This document shows, piece after piece, positions 1 through 6,394 of a stretch of 7,896 nucleotides of DNA. The notes under the pieces were generated by a model. That model saw only the letters and a program-made list of their open reading frames with translations. It searched no databases and was not told where the DNA came from. The DNA is from Anaerolineales bacterium UBA6663. GTDB lineage: Bacteria; Chloroflexota; Anaerolineae; Anaerolineales; UBA6663. The first letter of the stretch is position 1, and each line of letters opens with the position of its first letter. The position numbers and the translations under genes were made by a program. The stretch lies in assembly GCA_002455335.1 (NCBI GenBank), contig DKKP01000076.1, positions 695-8,590 of the forward strand. The letters are read 5' to 3'.

Positions 1-384
1 GGCAACTGGCTGTTCTGGGGCGCGTACGTGGTCAACGCCAAGACCGCGCATCCGGCCGAGGCGTGGGCGCTCGTCCAGGCCCTGACCGAGGCCGACGTCC
101 AGGCTCAGGTGAGCGCCAGCGGCGCCAACATCCCGAGCCGCGTCAGCCAGGACGCGCTTGATGCCTTCCTCGGCTTCACGCCGCCGACGAATGCGCAGGC
201 CTTCCTCAACGGCATCGCCGACGCCGCGAACCCGACGGCCGAAGGCCCGCTGTGGGACGGTAACTGGCCGCAGGTCGATCAGGTCTATGGCGCCGGGATC
301 TCGGCCGTGATGTCGGGCGAGCGCTCGGTCGACGATTTCGCCGCCACGATCTGCGACGAAGCCGCGCCGGCATTCACCAAGTGA
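1..384 (+). CDS. Extracellular sugar-binding protein of an ABC transporter, family 1 (C-terminal part, 5' end outside window)
   Basis: The reading frame is open from base 1 and ends at TGA 382-384, giving the last 127 residues of a longer protein. The segment NAKTAHPAEAWALVQAL near the start of the visible part is the usual late motif of family 1 solute-binding proteins, where kept residues are followed by 'hp.eAw.f...l'. The end (aromatic residues around LWDGNWPQV, then an amphipathic helix ending DDFAATICDEAAPAF) also fits the last helices of that family. Such proteins capture an oligosaccharide outside the membrane and deliver it to a MalFG-type permease pair, which is what follows directly downstream. 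The signal peptide or lipobox and the ligand-binding residues lie upstream of the window, so the substrate cannot be read here. Family assignment is firm from context plus motif; specificity is unknown. Confidence 0.88.
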   Translation, partial: GNWLFWGAYVVNAKTAHPAEAWALVQALTEADVQAQVSASGANIPSRVSQDALDAFLGFTPPTNAQAFLNGIADAANPTAEGPLWDGNWPQVDQVYGAGISAVMSGERSVDDFAATICDEAAPAFTK

Positions 385-398
385 GGTAGTGGATAACC

Positions 399-446
399 GG
401 GTGACTCGGGGTTGGGCGATCGTCCTCGCCCAATCCCGGGTCACCC
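399..446 (+). other. Long RNA stem-loop between binding protein and permease genes
   Basis: Bases 399-419 and 426-446 form a 21-bp inverted repeat around a 6-base loop (420-425). The two arms differ from perfect complementarity at only two positions, and in RNA both become G-U pairs, so the stem would be continuous. No T-run follows, so it is not a classic intrinsic terminator. Stem-loops between a binding-protein gene and its permease genes are known in sugar operons (for example malE-malF in Escherichia coli), where they stabilise the upstream mRNA or reduce downstream expression. A similar role is plausible here because binding proteins are needed in excess. Its arms share the TCGCCCAA repeat that continues to about 480, so it may simply have arisen from an inverted copy of that repeat. 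Confidence 0.75.
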
Positions 447-480
447 AATCGCCCAGTCCTCGGATCGCTCAATCGCCCAA
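426..480 (+). repeat. Phased 8-bp repeat array, consensus TCGCCCAA
   Basis: Copies begin at 426 (TCGCCCAA), 441 (TCACCCAA), 449 (TCGCCCAG), 457 (degenerate, TCCTCGGA), 465 (TCGCTCAA) and 473 (TCGCCCAA). From 441 to 480 the copies are exactly in 8-bp phase. An inverted copy, TTGGGCGA, lies at 412-419. The array occupies nearly all of the gap between the binding-protein stop and the permease ribosome-binding site. It carries no coding signal. Repeats of this kind with an AATCGC core are, from general familiarity, common in gene gaps of Chloroflexus/Roseiflexus-type genomes; that link was not checked. Confidence 0.7.
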
Positions 481-482
481 TC

Positions 483-487
483 AAAGG
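483..487 (+). promoter_or_regulatory. Ribosome-binding site that fixes the MalF-like start
   Basis: AAAGG, followed by T, sits 8 bases upstream of ATG 496. This supports ATG 496 over the in-frame TTG at 412, which lies inside the hairpin stem, lacks a purine-rich leader and would add 28 low-complexity residues encoded by the repeat array. Confidence 0.6.
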
Positions 488-495
488 TACAGCCG

Positions 496-2151
496 ATGGC
501 GCGCTCAACTCCCTCCGCTCCGGCTTCCATTGCCCATGGCCGCCACTGGATCTCGCTCATCGTCGCCTGGCAGGTGCTCGTTGGCGTTGGGCTGATGGCG
601 GCCGCCTTTGGCCTGCCGATGCAGCTACAGGCCGGCTCCTGGAGCCCTGTGCTCCTCTGGGGCGCTGTCGCTTTGCTGGCCGCCGGCGCGCTGGCGAGCC
701 TGTACGCGGCATTTGCGCTCTGGCGTCGCCGTTCGGCCGGTCGGATCGCGGCGGTGCTTGTCGATTACCTCGTGGCTGTGCTCGGGGGGTTGCTTGCCCT
801 ACACTGGCTGGGCGTCTTCCTTGGGCTGAACGCGCTGGCCGACACCTTTGGCGCCGGATTGCCGTGGCTGCTTGTGGTGTTCGTTGGGTACCTGATCAAC
901 GCGGCCGGTGATCGTTTCGAGGGCACGGCTCGGGAGGCACTCTTTCGACGTGCCGGCGACCTGGTGATGCTCGCCGGTCTTCTCGCGTTCCTGTTCTTCA
1001 TCGACACCCTGGGTGGATTGGGCTGGCTCGCCGGGCGCTTGATCGCCGAGCCGCTGACGGCCGGACTTGTGGCGGTCGTGGTCGTGTGTGCGCTCGTCGT
1101 CCGTCTGTCCTGGAGCCGTACCGTTGCTGAAGCGCTACACGCCAGCCACATGCAAGACGAGTTGCTCAGTGGCTATCTCTTCCTGTCCCCGAACCTGCTC
1201 GGCTTCTTGCTCTTCTTCGCTGGCCCGCTGCTTCTGTCGTTGTACATCAGTACGACCACGAACGTCCCGGGCGGCGGCGACGCCTTTGTCGGGCTCGATA
1301 ACTACATCCGCGTGGTCGAGTTCACGGTGCAGCCCCTGGTCAGCGCCGATCAGCCTGCGCGCGAGGCTTTCGACGTCAGCCGGTACAGCGAATCGTTTCG
1401 GGCTTTCGGATACATCGTCGGCGTGCGCTCGCCCAGGTTCTGGATCGCGCTGCGTAACACGCTGCAGTTCGTGGCGTTGGCTGTGCCGCTCAGCGTGATC
1501 CCGGCGCTTGTGCTGGCGACCGTGCTCAACAGCAAGCTCCCGGGCATGGCCTTTTACCGCGCAATCTACTTCATCCCGAGCATCGCGGCTGTGGTCGGCA
1601 TCGCGCTGGTGTGGCGCTGGATGTACGACAGCACCATCGGCTGGATCAATTACTTCGTCACGGTTGCAGCCGACGCGCTCGGGCTTTCAGATCCGCGGAT
1701 TCAATGGCTCAACCTCCCGAGCACGGCGCTGCTGGCGGTGGTGATCATGTCGGCCTGGCAGACGACGGGCTTCAATAGCGTGCTCTTCCTGGCTGGGCTG
1801 CAGAACGTGCCGGGCGAACTCTACGAGGCGGCGACAGTCGACGGCGCTGGTCCGGTGGCCCGGTTCTTCCGCATCACGCTGCCGCTGCTGGCGCCGACCA
1901 CGTTCTTCGTGGTGAGCACGACGATCATCCAGGCGCTCCAGGTGTTCGAGCAGGTCTACATCCTGACAAACCCGCCGGGCGCCCCAGCCGATTCGACCCT
2001 GACGCTTGTCCTGTATCTGTATCAGGAGGGCTTCAATTTGTTCGACTTCGGCTTCGCCTCGGCCGTGGCCTGGGTGCTGTTCGCCGTGATCTTCGCCTTC
2101 ACGCTGGTCCAGTTCCAGCGCAACCGCCAGTCGAGCGTGTACGAAAGCTAG
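496..2151 (+). CDS. MalF-like ABC sugar permease subunit with N-terminal membrane extension
   Basis: This is an integral membrane subunit of a carbohydrate importer (551 residues from ATG 496). The core permease starts near residue 223 (LSGYLFLSPNLLGFLLFF), and the ATPase-docking EAA loop is clear at 443-467 (YEAATVDGAG, ending in LPLLAP). Hydrophobicity suggests six core helices, at roughly 225-250, 316-345, 351-377, 410-435, 465-490 and 521-545. Two things are odd. Residues 1-222 add about six more hydrophobic segments (near 18-40, 51-74, 83-108, 120-136, 155-172, 185-204), whereas typical family members have about 290-320 residues and six to eight helices. There is also a loop insert of about 38 residues (274-312) between the usual VGLDNY and PRFW..LRNT landmarks. 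The gene is followed after 10 bp by the MalG-like partner. Permease assignment is near certain; the sugar transported is unknown. Confidence 0.95.
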   Translation: MARSTPSAPASIAHGRHWISLIVAWQVLVGVGLMAAAFGLPMQLQAGSWSPVLLWGAVALLAAGALASLYAAFALWRRRSAGRIAAVLVDYLVAVLGGLLALHWLGVFLGLNALADTFGAGLPWLLVVFVGYLINAAGDRFEGTAREALFRRAGDLVMLAGLLAFLFFIDTLGGLGWLAGRLIAEPLTAGLVAVVVVCALVVRLSWSRTVAEALHASHMQDELLSGYLFLSPNLLGFLLFFAGPLLLSLYISTTTNVPGGGDAFVGLDNYIRVVEFTVQPLVSADQPAREAFDVSRYSESFRAFGYIVGVRSPRFWIALRNTLQFVALAVPLSVIPALVLATVLNSKLPGMAFYRAIYFIPSIAAVVGIALVWRWMYDSTIGWINYFVTVAADALGLSDPRIQWLNLPSTALLAVVIMSAWQTTGFNSVLFLAGLQNVPGELYEAATVDGAGPVARFFRITLPLLAPTTFFVVSTTIIQALQVFEQVYILTNPPGAPADSTLTLVLYLYQEGFNLFDFGFASAVAWVLFAVIFAFTLVQFQRNRQSSVYES

Positions 2152-2155
2152 GAGG
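2150..2155 (+). promoter_or_regulatory. Strong ribosome-binding site overlapping the MalF-like stop codon
   Basis: AGGAGG overlaps the TAG stop of the upstream permease (2149-2151) and lies 6 bases before ATG 2162. It is the best Shine-Dalgarno match in the window and indicates coupled translation of the two permease subunits, which are needed in equal amounts. Confidence 0.85.
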
Positions 2156-2161
2156 CCGACC

Positions 2162-3376
2162 ATGTCCTACCGATTGACGCGCTGGTTGGGTAACGGGCTG
2201 GTCTATGCGGTGCTGACGTTCTTCGCGATCATCATGATCTTCCCCTTCCTGGTGATGGTGTCGACGTCGCTCAAGGAGCCGGCTGACTCGTACAGCTATC
2301 CGCCGCGGTTGCTGCCGCGCGAGATAGCGACTGTGGCCGTGGCCGGCTATGATGAACCGTTGCCGCTCTATACCGTGCCGACCGAGGCCGGGCCGCGCGA
2401 ACTCGCGTTGGTCGGCACAGGTACACGCATCGGCGTGTATGTGCTGCCCGACGACCCGACGACATCGTATGAGCGCTCGCTGCGCGACGTCGACGCCGCT
2501 GGCGGGGCGCTCAACCAGGAGACCGTGCTCTTCGAAGGCGTCGAGGAGAAGCTCTGGGCCTTCGAGGTCGATGGCCGAATCGTCAAGGGCGTGCTGCGCG
2601 AGCAGCTGGCGCTCGGCGAGTTCGTCGATCCGGCCGATCCGAGCGCCGAGCCGATCCAGTTCGACACGCGCCGGGCCGAGCCGGTGGCCATGCTCACGGC
2701 GCACCCCGAGAACTACGCGCGCGTCACCGAGCTCGGCGGGCTCGATCGCAGTCTGACCAATACCGCGCTTGTCACGTTGCTTGTGGTGATCGGGCAGTTG
2801 GTCACGTCGGTGCTCGGTGGATACGCCTTTGCCCGGCTGCGATTTCCCGGGCGTGACAGCCTTTTCCTGGTCTATCTGGGCACGATCATGATCCCGTTTG
2901 TGGTGCTGATCATCCCGCTCTATCGTTTGATGGTGATGATCGGCTGGGTCGACAATCTCGCTGCGCTTGTATTGCCCTGGATCTTCACGGCGTACGGCAC
3001 CTTCCTGATGCGCCAGTTCTTCATCACGATCCCGAAAGAGCTCGAGGAGGCGGCCCTGATCGACGGCGCCTCGCGGCTTGAGATCCTGCGGCGCATCTTT
3101 ATCCCGGCCAGCGTCCCGGCGCTGGCGACGCAGGCGACCTTTACGTTCCTGTACGCCTGGAATAGCTTCATCTGGCCCCTGATCGTGATCAACACGGCCA
3201 ACGAGAGCAACCACGTCCTGACGCTGTCGCTCTCGATCCTGCGCGGGCGTGCGACCGACGCCCCGAACCTGGTGTTGGCCGGGGCCGCGATCTCGGTGCT
3301 GCCGCCGCTGATCGTCTTCCTCTTCGCGCAACGCTTCTATATCGAGTCGGTCACGTCGTCGGGCGTGAAAGGATAA
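2162..3376 (+). CDS. MalG-like ABC sugar permease subunit with large extracytoplasmic loop insertion
   Basis: This is the second permease subunit of the importer (404 residues). It has a first helix at about 9-34, the family landmark MVSTSLKEPADSYSYPP at 32-48, and later helices near 199-222, 231-258, 263-284, 320-345 and 370-392. The EAA loop for ATPase docking is at 295-319 (EEAALIDGAS, then RRIFIPASVPA). The conserved C-terminal end QRFYIESVTSSGVKG matches the usual 'QRyfv.g.t.GaVKG'. Typical members are about 270-300 residues. The excess is one block, roughly residues 54-180, between the first helix landmark (YPPRLLP) and the normal continuation HPENYARV. The block is polar, and its alternating hydrophobic pattern around 66-95 and 121-150 suggests beta strands. 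By membrane topology it would face outside, towards the binding protein. The gene lies 10 bp after its partner with a strong ribosome-binding site. Confidence 0.96.
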   Translation: MSYRLTRWLGNGLVYAVLTFFAIIMIFPFLVMVSTSLKEPADSYSYPPRLLPREIATVAVAGYDEPLPLYTVPTEAGPRELALVGTGTRIGVYVLPDDPTTSYERSLRDVDAAGGALNQETVLFEGVEEKLWAFEVDGRIVKGVLREQLALGEFVDPADPSAEPIQFDTRRAEPVAMLTAHPENYARVTELGGLDRSLTNTALVTLLVVIGQLVTSVLGGYAFARLRFPGRDSLFLVYLGTIMIPFVVLIIPLYRLMVMIGWVDNLAALVLPWIFTAYGTFLMRQFFITIPKELEEAALIDGASRLEILRRIFIPASVPALATQATFTFLYAWNSFIWPLIVINTANESNHVLTLSLSILRGRATDAPNLVLAGAAISVLPPLIVFLFAQRFYIESVTSSGVKG

Positions 3377-3378
3377 CC

Positions 3379-3466
3379 ATTTGTGATTTGCGATTGGTGA
3401 TTTGCGAGTGCTGGTGGAAGGGCCAGCTGGCAATCACAAATCACAAATCGCAAATCGCAAATCGCC
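3379..3466 (+). repeat. Inverted array of 7-bp repeats (AATCRCA family) ending at the GH42 start codon
   Basis: The downstream arm is five exact-phase heptamers, 3432-3466: AATCACA twice, AATCGCA twice, then AATCGCC, ending one base before ATG 3467. The upstream arm (3382-3409) holds four heptamers in inverse orientation (TGTGATT, TGCGATT, GGTGATT, TGCGAGT). Bases 3379-3401 match the reverse complement of 3440-3462 at 21 of 23 positions. An inner hairpin pairs GCTGG 3410-3414 with CCAGC 3423-3427. The local base composition is far more AT-rich than the neighbouring genes. No Shine-Dalgarno sequence is present in the array. Heptanucleotide satellites are known from cyanobacteria (STRR sequences), and similar ones appear familiar from Chloroflexota. 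The array could act as a processing, stabilising or attenuating hairpin, or be a passive mobile-like repeat. Confidence 0.85.
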
Positions 3467-5509
3467 ATGCCTCTCGATCTCTCACGCCTCCACCTCGGCT
3501 GTCCGTATTATCCCGAGCATTGGCCCGAGGCCCGCTGGGCCGACGATGCGCGCTGGATGCGCGGCATCGGGCTGACTGTGACGCGGATGGCCGAGTTCGC
3601 CTGGGCGTTGCTCGAGCCGAGCGAGGACCGGTTCGACTTCGCCTGGCTCGATCGCGCCGTCGACGTGTTTGCGGCCGAGGGGTTCCAGATCCTTCTCGGC
3701 ACCCCGACGGCGGCGCCGCCGATCTGGCTCTCGCGCCGCTATCCCGAGACGTTGCCCATCGACGACCAGGGCCGGCGCCGAAACGTCGGCGGCCGGCGCC
3801 ACTACTGCCCGAACAGCCCAACGTATCGGACGCTGTCGCGCCGGATCGCGCGGGCGATGGGCGAACGGTACGGCGGGCGCCCGGAGATCGTCGGATGGCA
3901 GATCGACAACGAGTTCGGTGGCAGCGGGAGCGCGCGCTGCTACTGCGAGCACTGCGTCACGTCGTTTCGTACTTGGTTGATCGAACGCTATAGCACGCTC
4001 GACGCGCTCAATACGGCCTGGGGCACTGACTTCTGGTCGCAGCACTACGCCGACTGGTCCGAGATCGGCGCTCCGATCCTGACAAACAACGCTGCCAACC
4101 CGGCTCAGACCCTCGACTACGCCCGCTTCATGAGCGACAGCTTTGTGCGCTTTCAGCGGCTGCAGATCGAGGCCCTGCGCGAGGTCGTCCCGGCCGAGCA
4201 TGTCTTCACCACCAACTTCATGGGCCTGTTCACGCAACTCGACTCGTTTGAGCTGGCCCAGGATCTCGACTGGGCCAGCTGGGACTCATACCCGACGGGC
4301 AATGTCTTCCGCTGGGGCGCGCAAACCCGAAACCCGGGCGACCTCGTGCCGCCCTACGCCTTCGACGTCGGCGATCCGATCATCACGGGCCTCGCCCACG
4401 ATCTGACCCGCGGGCTCAAGCAGGCGCCGTTCTGGGTGATGGAGCAGCAGGCGGGGCACATCAACTGGGAGAGCGTCAACACCCTGATCCGCCCGGGCGC
4501 GATCCGGTTGTGGACCTGGCATGCGCTGGCGCACGGTGCGAATGGGATCGTGTACTTCCGCGAGCGCGCGGCGTTGCCGGCGCAGGAGCAATACCACTCC
4601 GGGTTGCTCAAGCACGACGGCACGCCTGACCTCGGTTATCGCGAGGTCTCGGCGTTGGCGCCAGAGCGCGCGTTGATGGAGGCCGTCGCCGCGCACCCGC
4701 CGCGGGCCCGCGTAGCGTTGCGATACAGCTACGACGACCTGTGGGCGCTCCAGATCGCGCCGCACCGCAAAGACTTCATCTATCAGCGCCTGATCTTCGT
4801 CTGGTACGCGGCGCTGAAGCATCTGGGCGTCGACGTTGACCTCGTGCCGCCCGGGGCCGCGCTCGACGCCTATGCTGTCGTGATCGCGCCGACTGCGCAT
4901 CTGGCCGACGCGGCGGAGGCCGCCGGGCTCGAGGCGTTTGCGCGCGCCGGCGGCGCCGTGATCGTTGGCGTCCGCAGCGGGGCCAAGACGACCGAGAACG
5001 CCTTCACGGCGCAGCCGTTGCCCGGCGTACTCGGCGGGCTGGTCGGCGCGAACGTTTCGCAGTGGGGGGCGTTGCCCGATGGCGTCACGTTCGAGCTGAC
5101 CGGCGAACTGCCGGGCCTCGCGGAGCCCGGAGCTGGCTTCTGGGTCGAGGCGCTCGAGCCGTTGCCCGTGGCCGATATCCGCGTCTTGGCCGCGTATGCT
5201 GAGGGCCCGTGGGCCGGCCACTCGGCGTTGACCGAGCACACGTTGGGGCAGGGCCGAGCCCTGTACGTGGGCTGGTATCCGCGTCAGGCGCAGGCCGAGG
5301 CCGTGCTGCGCCGCGTCCTGCCCATGCACAACGTTCCGATCGAGACCGATCTGCCGCCTGGGCTCGTGCTCAATCGGCGCGGGCCGTATACAATGCTGCT
5401 CAACTTCACCGACTGGCCCTTGTCGGCCACGGTCGCTGGCGAGACCTTTGTGGTGCCTGGCCGCGACATCGTGGTCCGGCGCATGGCCGACGCGCGAGAC
5501 GATCGATGA
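3467..5509 (+). CDS. GH42 beta-galactosidase, cytoplasmic
   Basis: This 680-residue glycoside hydrolase of family 42 cleaves terminal beta-galactosyl residues with retention. The start LHLGCPYYPEHWPEARWADDARWM is the standard GH42 opening, so the protein is full length from ATG 3467. The acid/base Glu is E149 in WQIDNEFGG and the nucleophile Glu is E326 in FWVMEQQAG, each at the expected place in the TIM barrel (about 1-385). Four cysteines, C114, C158, C160 and C163, match the zinc-cluster spacing (C-x43-C-x-C-x2-C) of the Thermus-type enzymes. The glutamine-amidotransferase-like trimerisation domain spans about 415-615 and the small C-terminal beta domain about 633-680. There is no signal peptide, so it acts on imported substrate. 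No ribosome-binding site is visible because the repeat array abuts the start. Its stop overlaps the next gene. The exact glycoside is unknown; some GH42 members use arabinosides or galactan oligosaccharides. Confidence 0.97.
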   Translation: MPLDLSRLHLGCPYYPEHWPEARWADDARWMRGIGLTVTRMAEFAWALLEPSEDRFDFAWLDRAVDVFAAEGFQILLGTPTAAPPIWLSRRYPETLPIDDQGRRRNVGGRRHYCPNSPTYRTLSRRIARAMGERYGGRPEIVGWQIDNEFGGSGSARCYCEHCVTSFRTWLIERYSTLDALNTAWGTDFWSQHYADWSEIGAPILTNNAANPAQTLDYARFMSDSFVRFQRLQIEALREVVPAEHVFTTNFMGLFTQLDSFELAQDLDWASWDSYPTGNVFRWGAQTRNPGDLVPPYAFDVGDPIITGLAHDLTRGLKQAPFWVMEQQAGHINWESVNTLIRPGAIRLWTWHALAHGANGIVYFRERAALPAQEQYHSGLLKHDGTPDLGYREVSALAPERALMEAVAAHPPRARVALRYSYDDLWALQIAPHRKDFIYQRLIFVWYAALKHLGVDVDLVPPGAALDAYAVVIAPTAHLADAAEAAGLEAFARAGGAVIVGVRSGAKTTENAFTAQPLPGVLGGLVGANVSQWGALPDGVTFELTGELPGLAEPGAGFWVEALEPLPVADIRVLAAYAEGPWAGHSALTEHTLGQGRALYVGWYPRQAQAEAVLRRVLPMHNVPIETDLPPGLVLNRRGPYTMLLNFTDWPLSATVAGETFVVPGRDIVVRRMADARDDR

Positions 5510-6318
5510 CCTTCACACGACCCGAGCGCTGGTACGATGCTTACATCTTCGATCTCGACGGCACCGTGTATCTCGGCGGTCGCCTGCTGCCGCACGCCGG
5601 CGAGACGCTGACCGCGTTACGCGCGAATGGCCGCCGGACGCTGTTCCTGTCGAACAACCCGACGCACACACGCGCCGAGTATGCCGAGCGGTTGACGTCC
5701 CTGGGCGTGCCGACACCGCCCGCAGATATCGTCACCTCGGGCGTCGTGATGGCCGACTTCCTGAAGCGTGAGCTTGAGCCCGGCGCGCGACTGTTCGTGA
5801 TCGGCGAGCGTGCGCTCGAGGAGACTTTGCGCGATGCGGGTTTTGTCCTCGTCGAGGACGCGACCTGCGAGGCCGTGATCGCGAGCTTTGATCGCGGCTT
5901 CAACTACCGCAAACTGCAGATCGGGTTCGATGCGTTGCGCGCCGGCGCCCGCTTCTTCGCCACCAACCCGGACAAGTACTGTCCGGTGCCGGGCGTCGAC
6001 GGCGGCGCCATCGGCGGGCAGCCGGATTGCGCCGCGATCATCGCCGCGCTCGAGGCCAGCACCGATCGTCGCTGCGAGGCCGTGGTCGGCAAGCCGGCGC
6101 GGCAGACGATCGACGCGATCCTGGCGCTGACCGGGGCCGCCGCCGGCGACTGCGTGATGACGGGCGATCGGCTCGAGACGGACGTCGCGATGGGTCTGAA
6201 CGCCGGGATGGCAGGCGCATTGACGCTGACCGGCGCGACCGGGCTGGCCGCTGTCGCGGCATCGACGATCCGGCCGACTTACGTGTTGCGCGATCTGGGG
6301 GATCTCATCCCGCGGTGA
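5506..6318 (+). CDS. HAD-superfamily class IIA phosphatase (NagD/AraL type)
   Basis: This 270-residue phosphatase would dephosphorylate a sugar phosphate or related small metabolite in the cytoplasm. HAD motif I is FDLDGT with nucleophile D16 and acid/base D18. Motif II is LFLSNN with S49. Motif III Lys is K196 in VVGKPARQT. Motif IV is MTGDRLETD with D221 and D226. The sequence between motifs II and III is the class IIA cap, including TNPD at 153-156. ATG 5506 overlaps the GH42 stop as ATGA, so translation is probably coupled; the longer in-frame start at 5209 would overlap GH42 by 300 bases and is rejected. Known relatives include Escherichia coli NagD, Bacillus subtilis AraL (a sugar phosphatase within the arabinose operon) and glycerol-3-phosphate or phosphoglycolate phosphatases. 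Substrate cannot be decided from sequence; AraL-like removal of toxic sugar phosphates fits the context best. Confidence 0.94.
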   Translation: MTFTRPERWYDAYIFDLDGTVYLGGRLLPHAGETLTALRANGRRTLFLSNNPTHTRAEYAERLTSLGVPTPPADIVTSGVVMADFLKRELEPGARLFVIGERALEETLRDAGFVLVEDATCEAVIASFDRGFNYRKLQIGFDALRAGARFFATNPDKYCPVPGVDGGAIGGQPDCAAIIAALEASTDRRCEAVVGKPARQTIDAILALTGAAAGDCVMTGDRLETDVAMGLNAGMAGALTLTGATGLAAVAASTIRPTYVLRDLGDLIPR

Positions 6319-6346
6319 CATCCGGGGGCGAGAACGGATCCATTCC

Positions 6347-6373
6347 TCGCGCGCTGCCACCCACAGCGCGCGA
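6347..6373 (+). other. GC-rich perfect stem-loop in the gap before the kinase gene
   Basis: Bases 6347-6356 and 6364-6373 form a perfect 10-bp stem (TCGCGCGCTG with CAGCGCGCGA) around a 7-base loop. The following bases, CGTACTGTAACGG, contain no T-run, so a simple intrinsic terminator is not supported. It could be a partial attenuator or a processing or stability element separating the kinase message from the upstream genes. The rest of the 76-bp gap has no other signal that I can support. Confidence 0.65.
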
Positions 6374-6394
6374 CGTACTGTAACGGAACGGTGT

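Noticed and set aside
399..446. Intrinsic transcription terminator
   Set aside because: The stem is strong but no T-run follows, and the operon clearly continues into the permease genes.
412..495. Upstream TTG start for the MalF-like gene
   Set aside because: It lies inside the hairpin stem, and the added residues are encoded by the repeat array; ATG 496 has an AAAGG site at good spacing.
385..495. Promoter for the permease genes
   Set aside because: I could not find a convincing -35/-10 pair; the gap is almost wholly hairpin and repeats.
2099..3433. Long minus-strand open frame (444 codons) opposite the MalG-like gene
   Set aside because: The translation is low-complexity, rich in Arg, Gln, Asp and His, with no family motif. 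It mirrors a clear permease, as expected from antisense frames in GC-rich coding DNA.
3432..3466. CRISPR-like array
   Set aside because: The units are 7-bp tandem copies with no spacers, so this is a satellite and not a CRISPR.
4286..5329. Minus-strand open frame (347 codons) opposite the GH42 gene
   Set aside because: It has no recognisable domain or ribosome-binding site and lies entirely antisense to a well-supported GH42 enzyme.
5209..5505. Upstream GTG start for the HAD phosphatase
   Set aside because: It would overlap GH42 by about 300 bases with an Arg/Ala-rich sequence; the HAD fold begins just after ATG 5506, which overlaps the GH42 stop.
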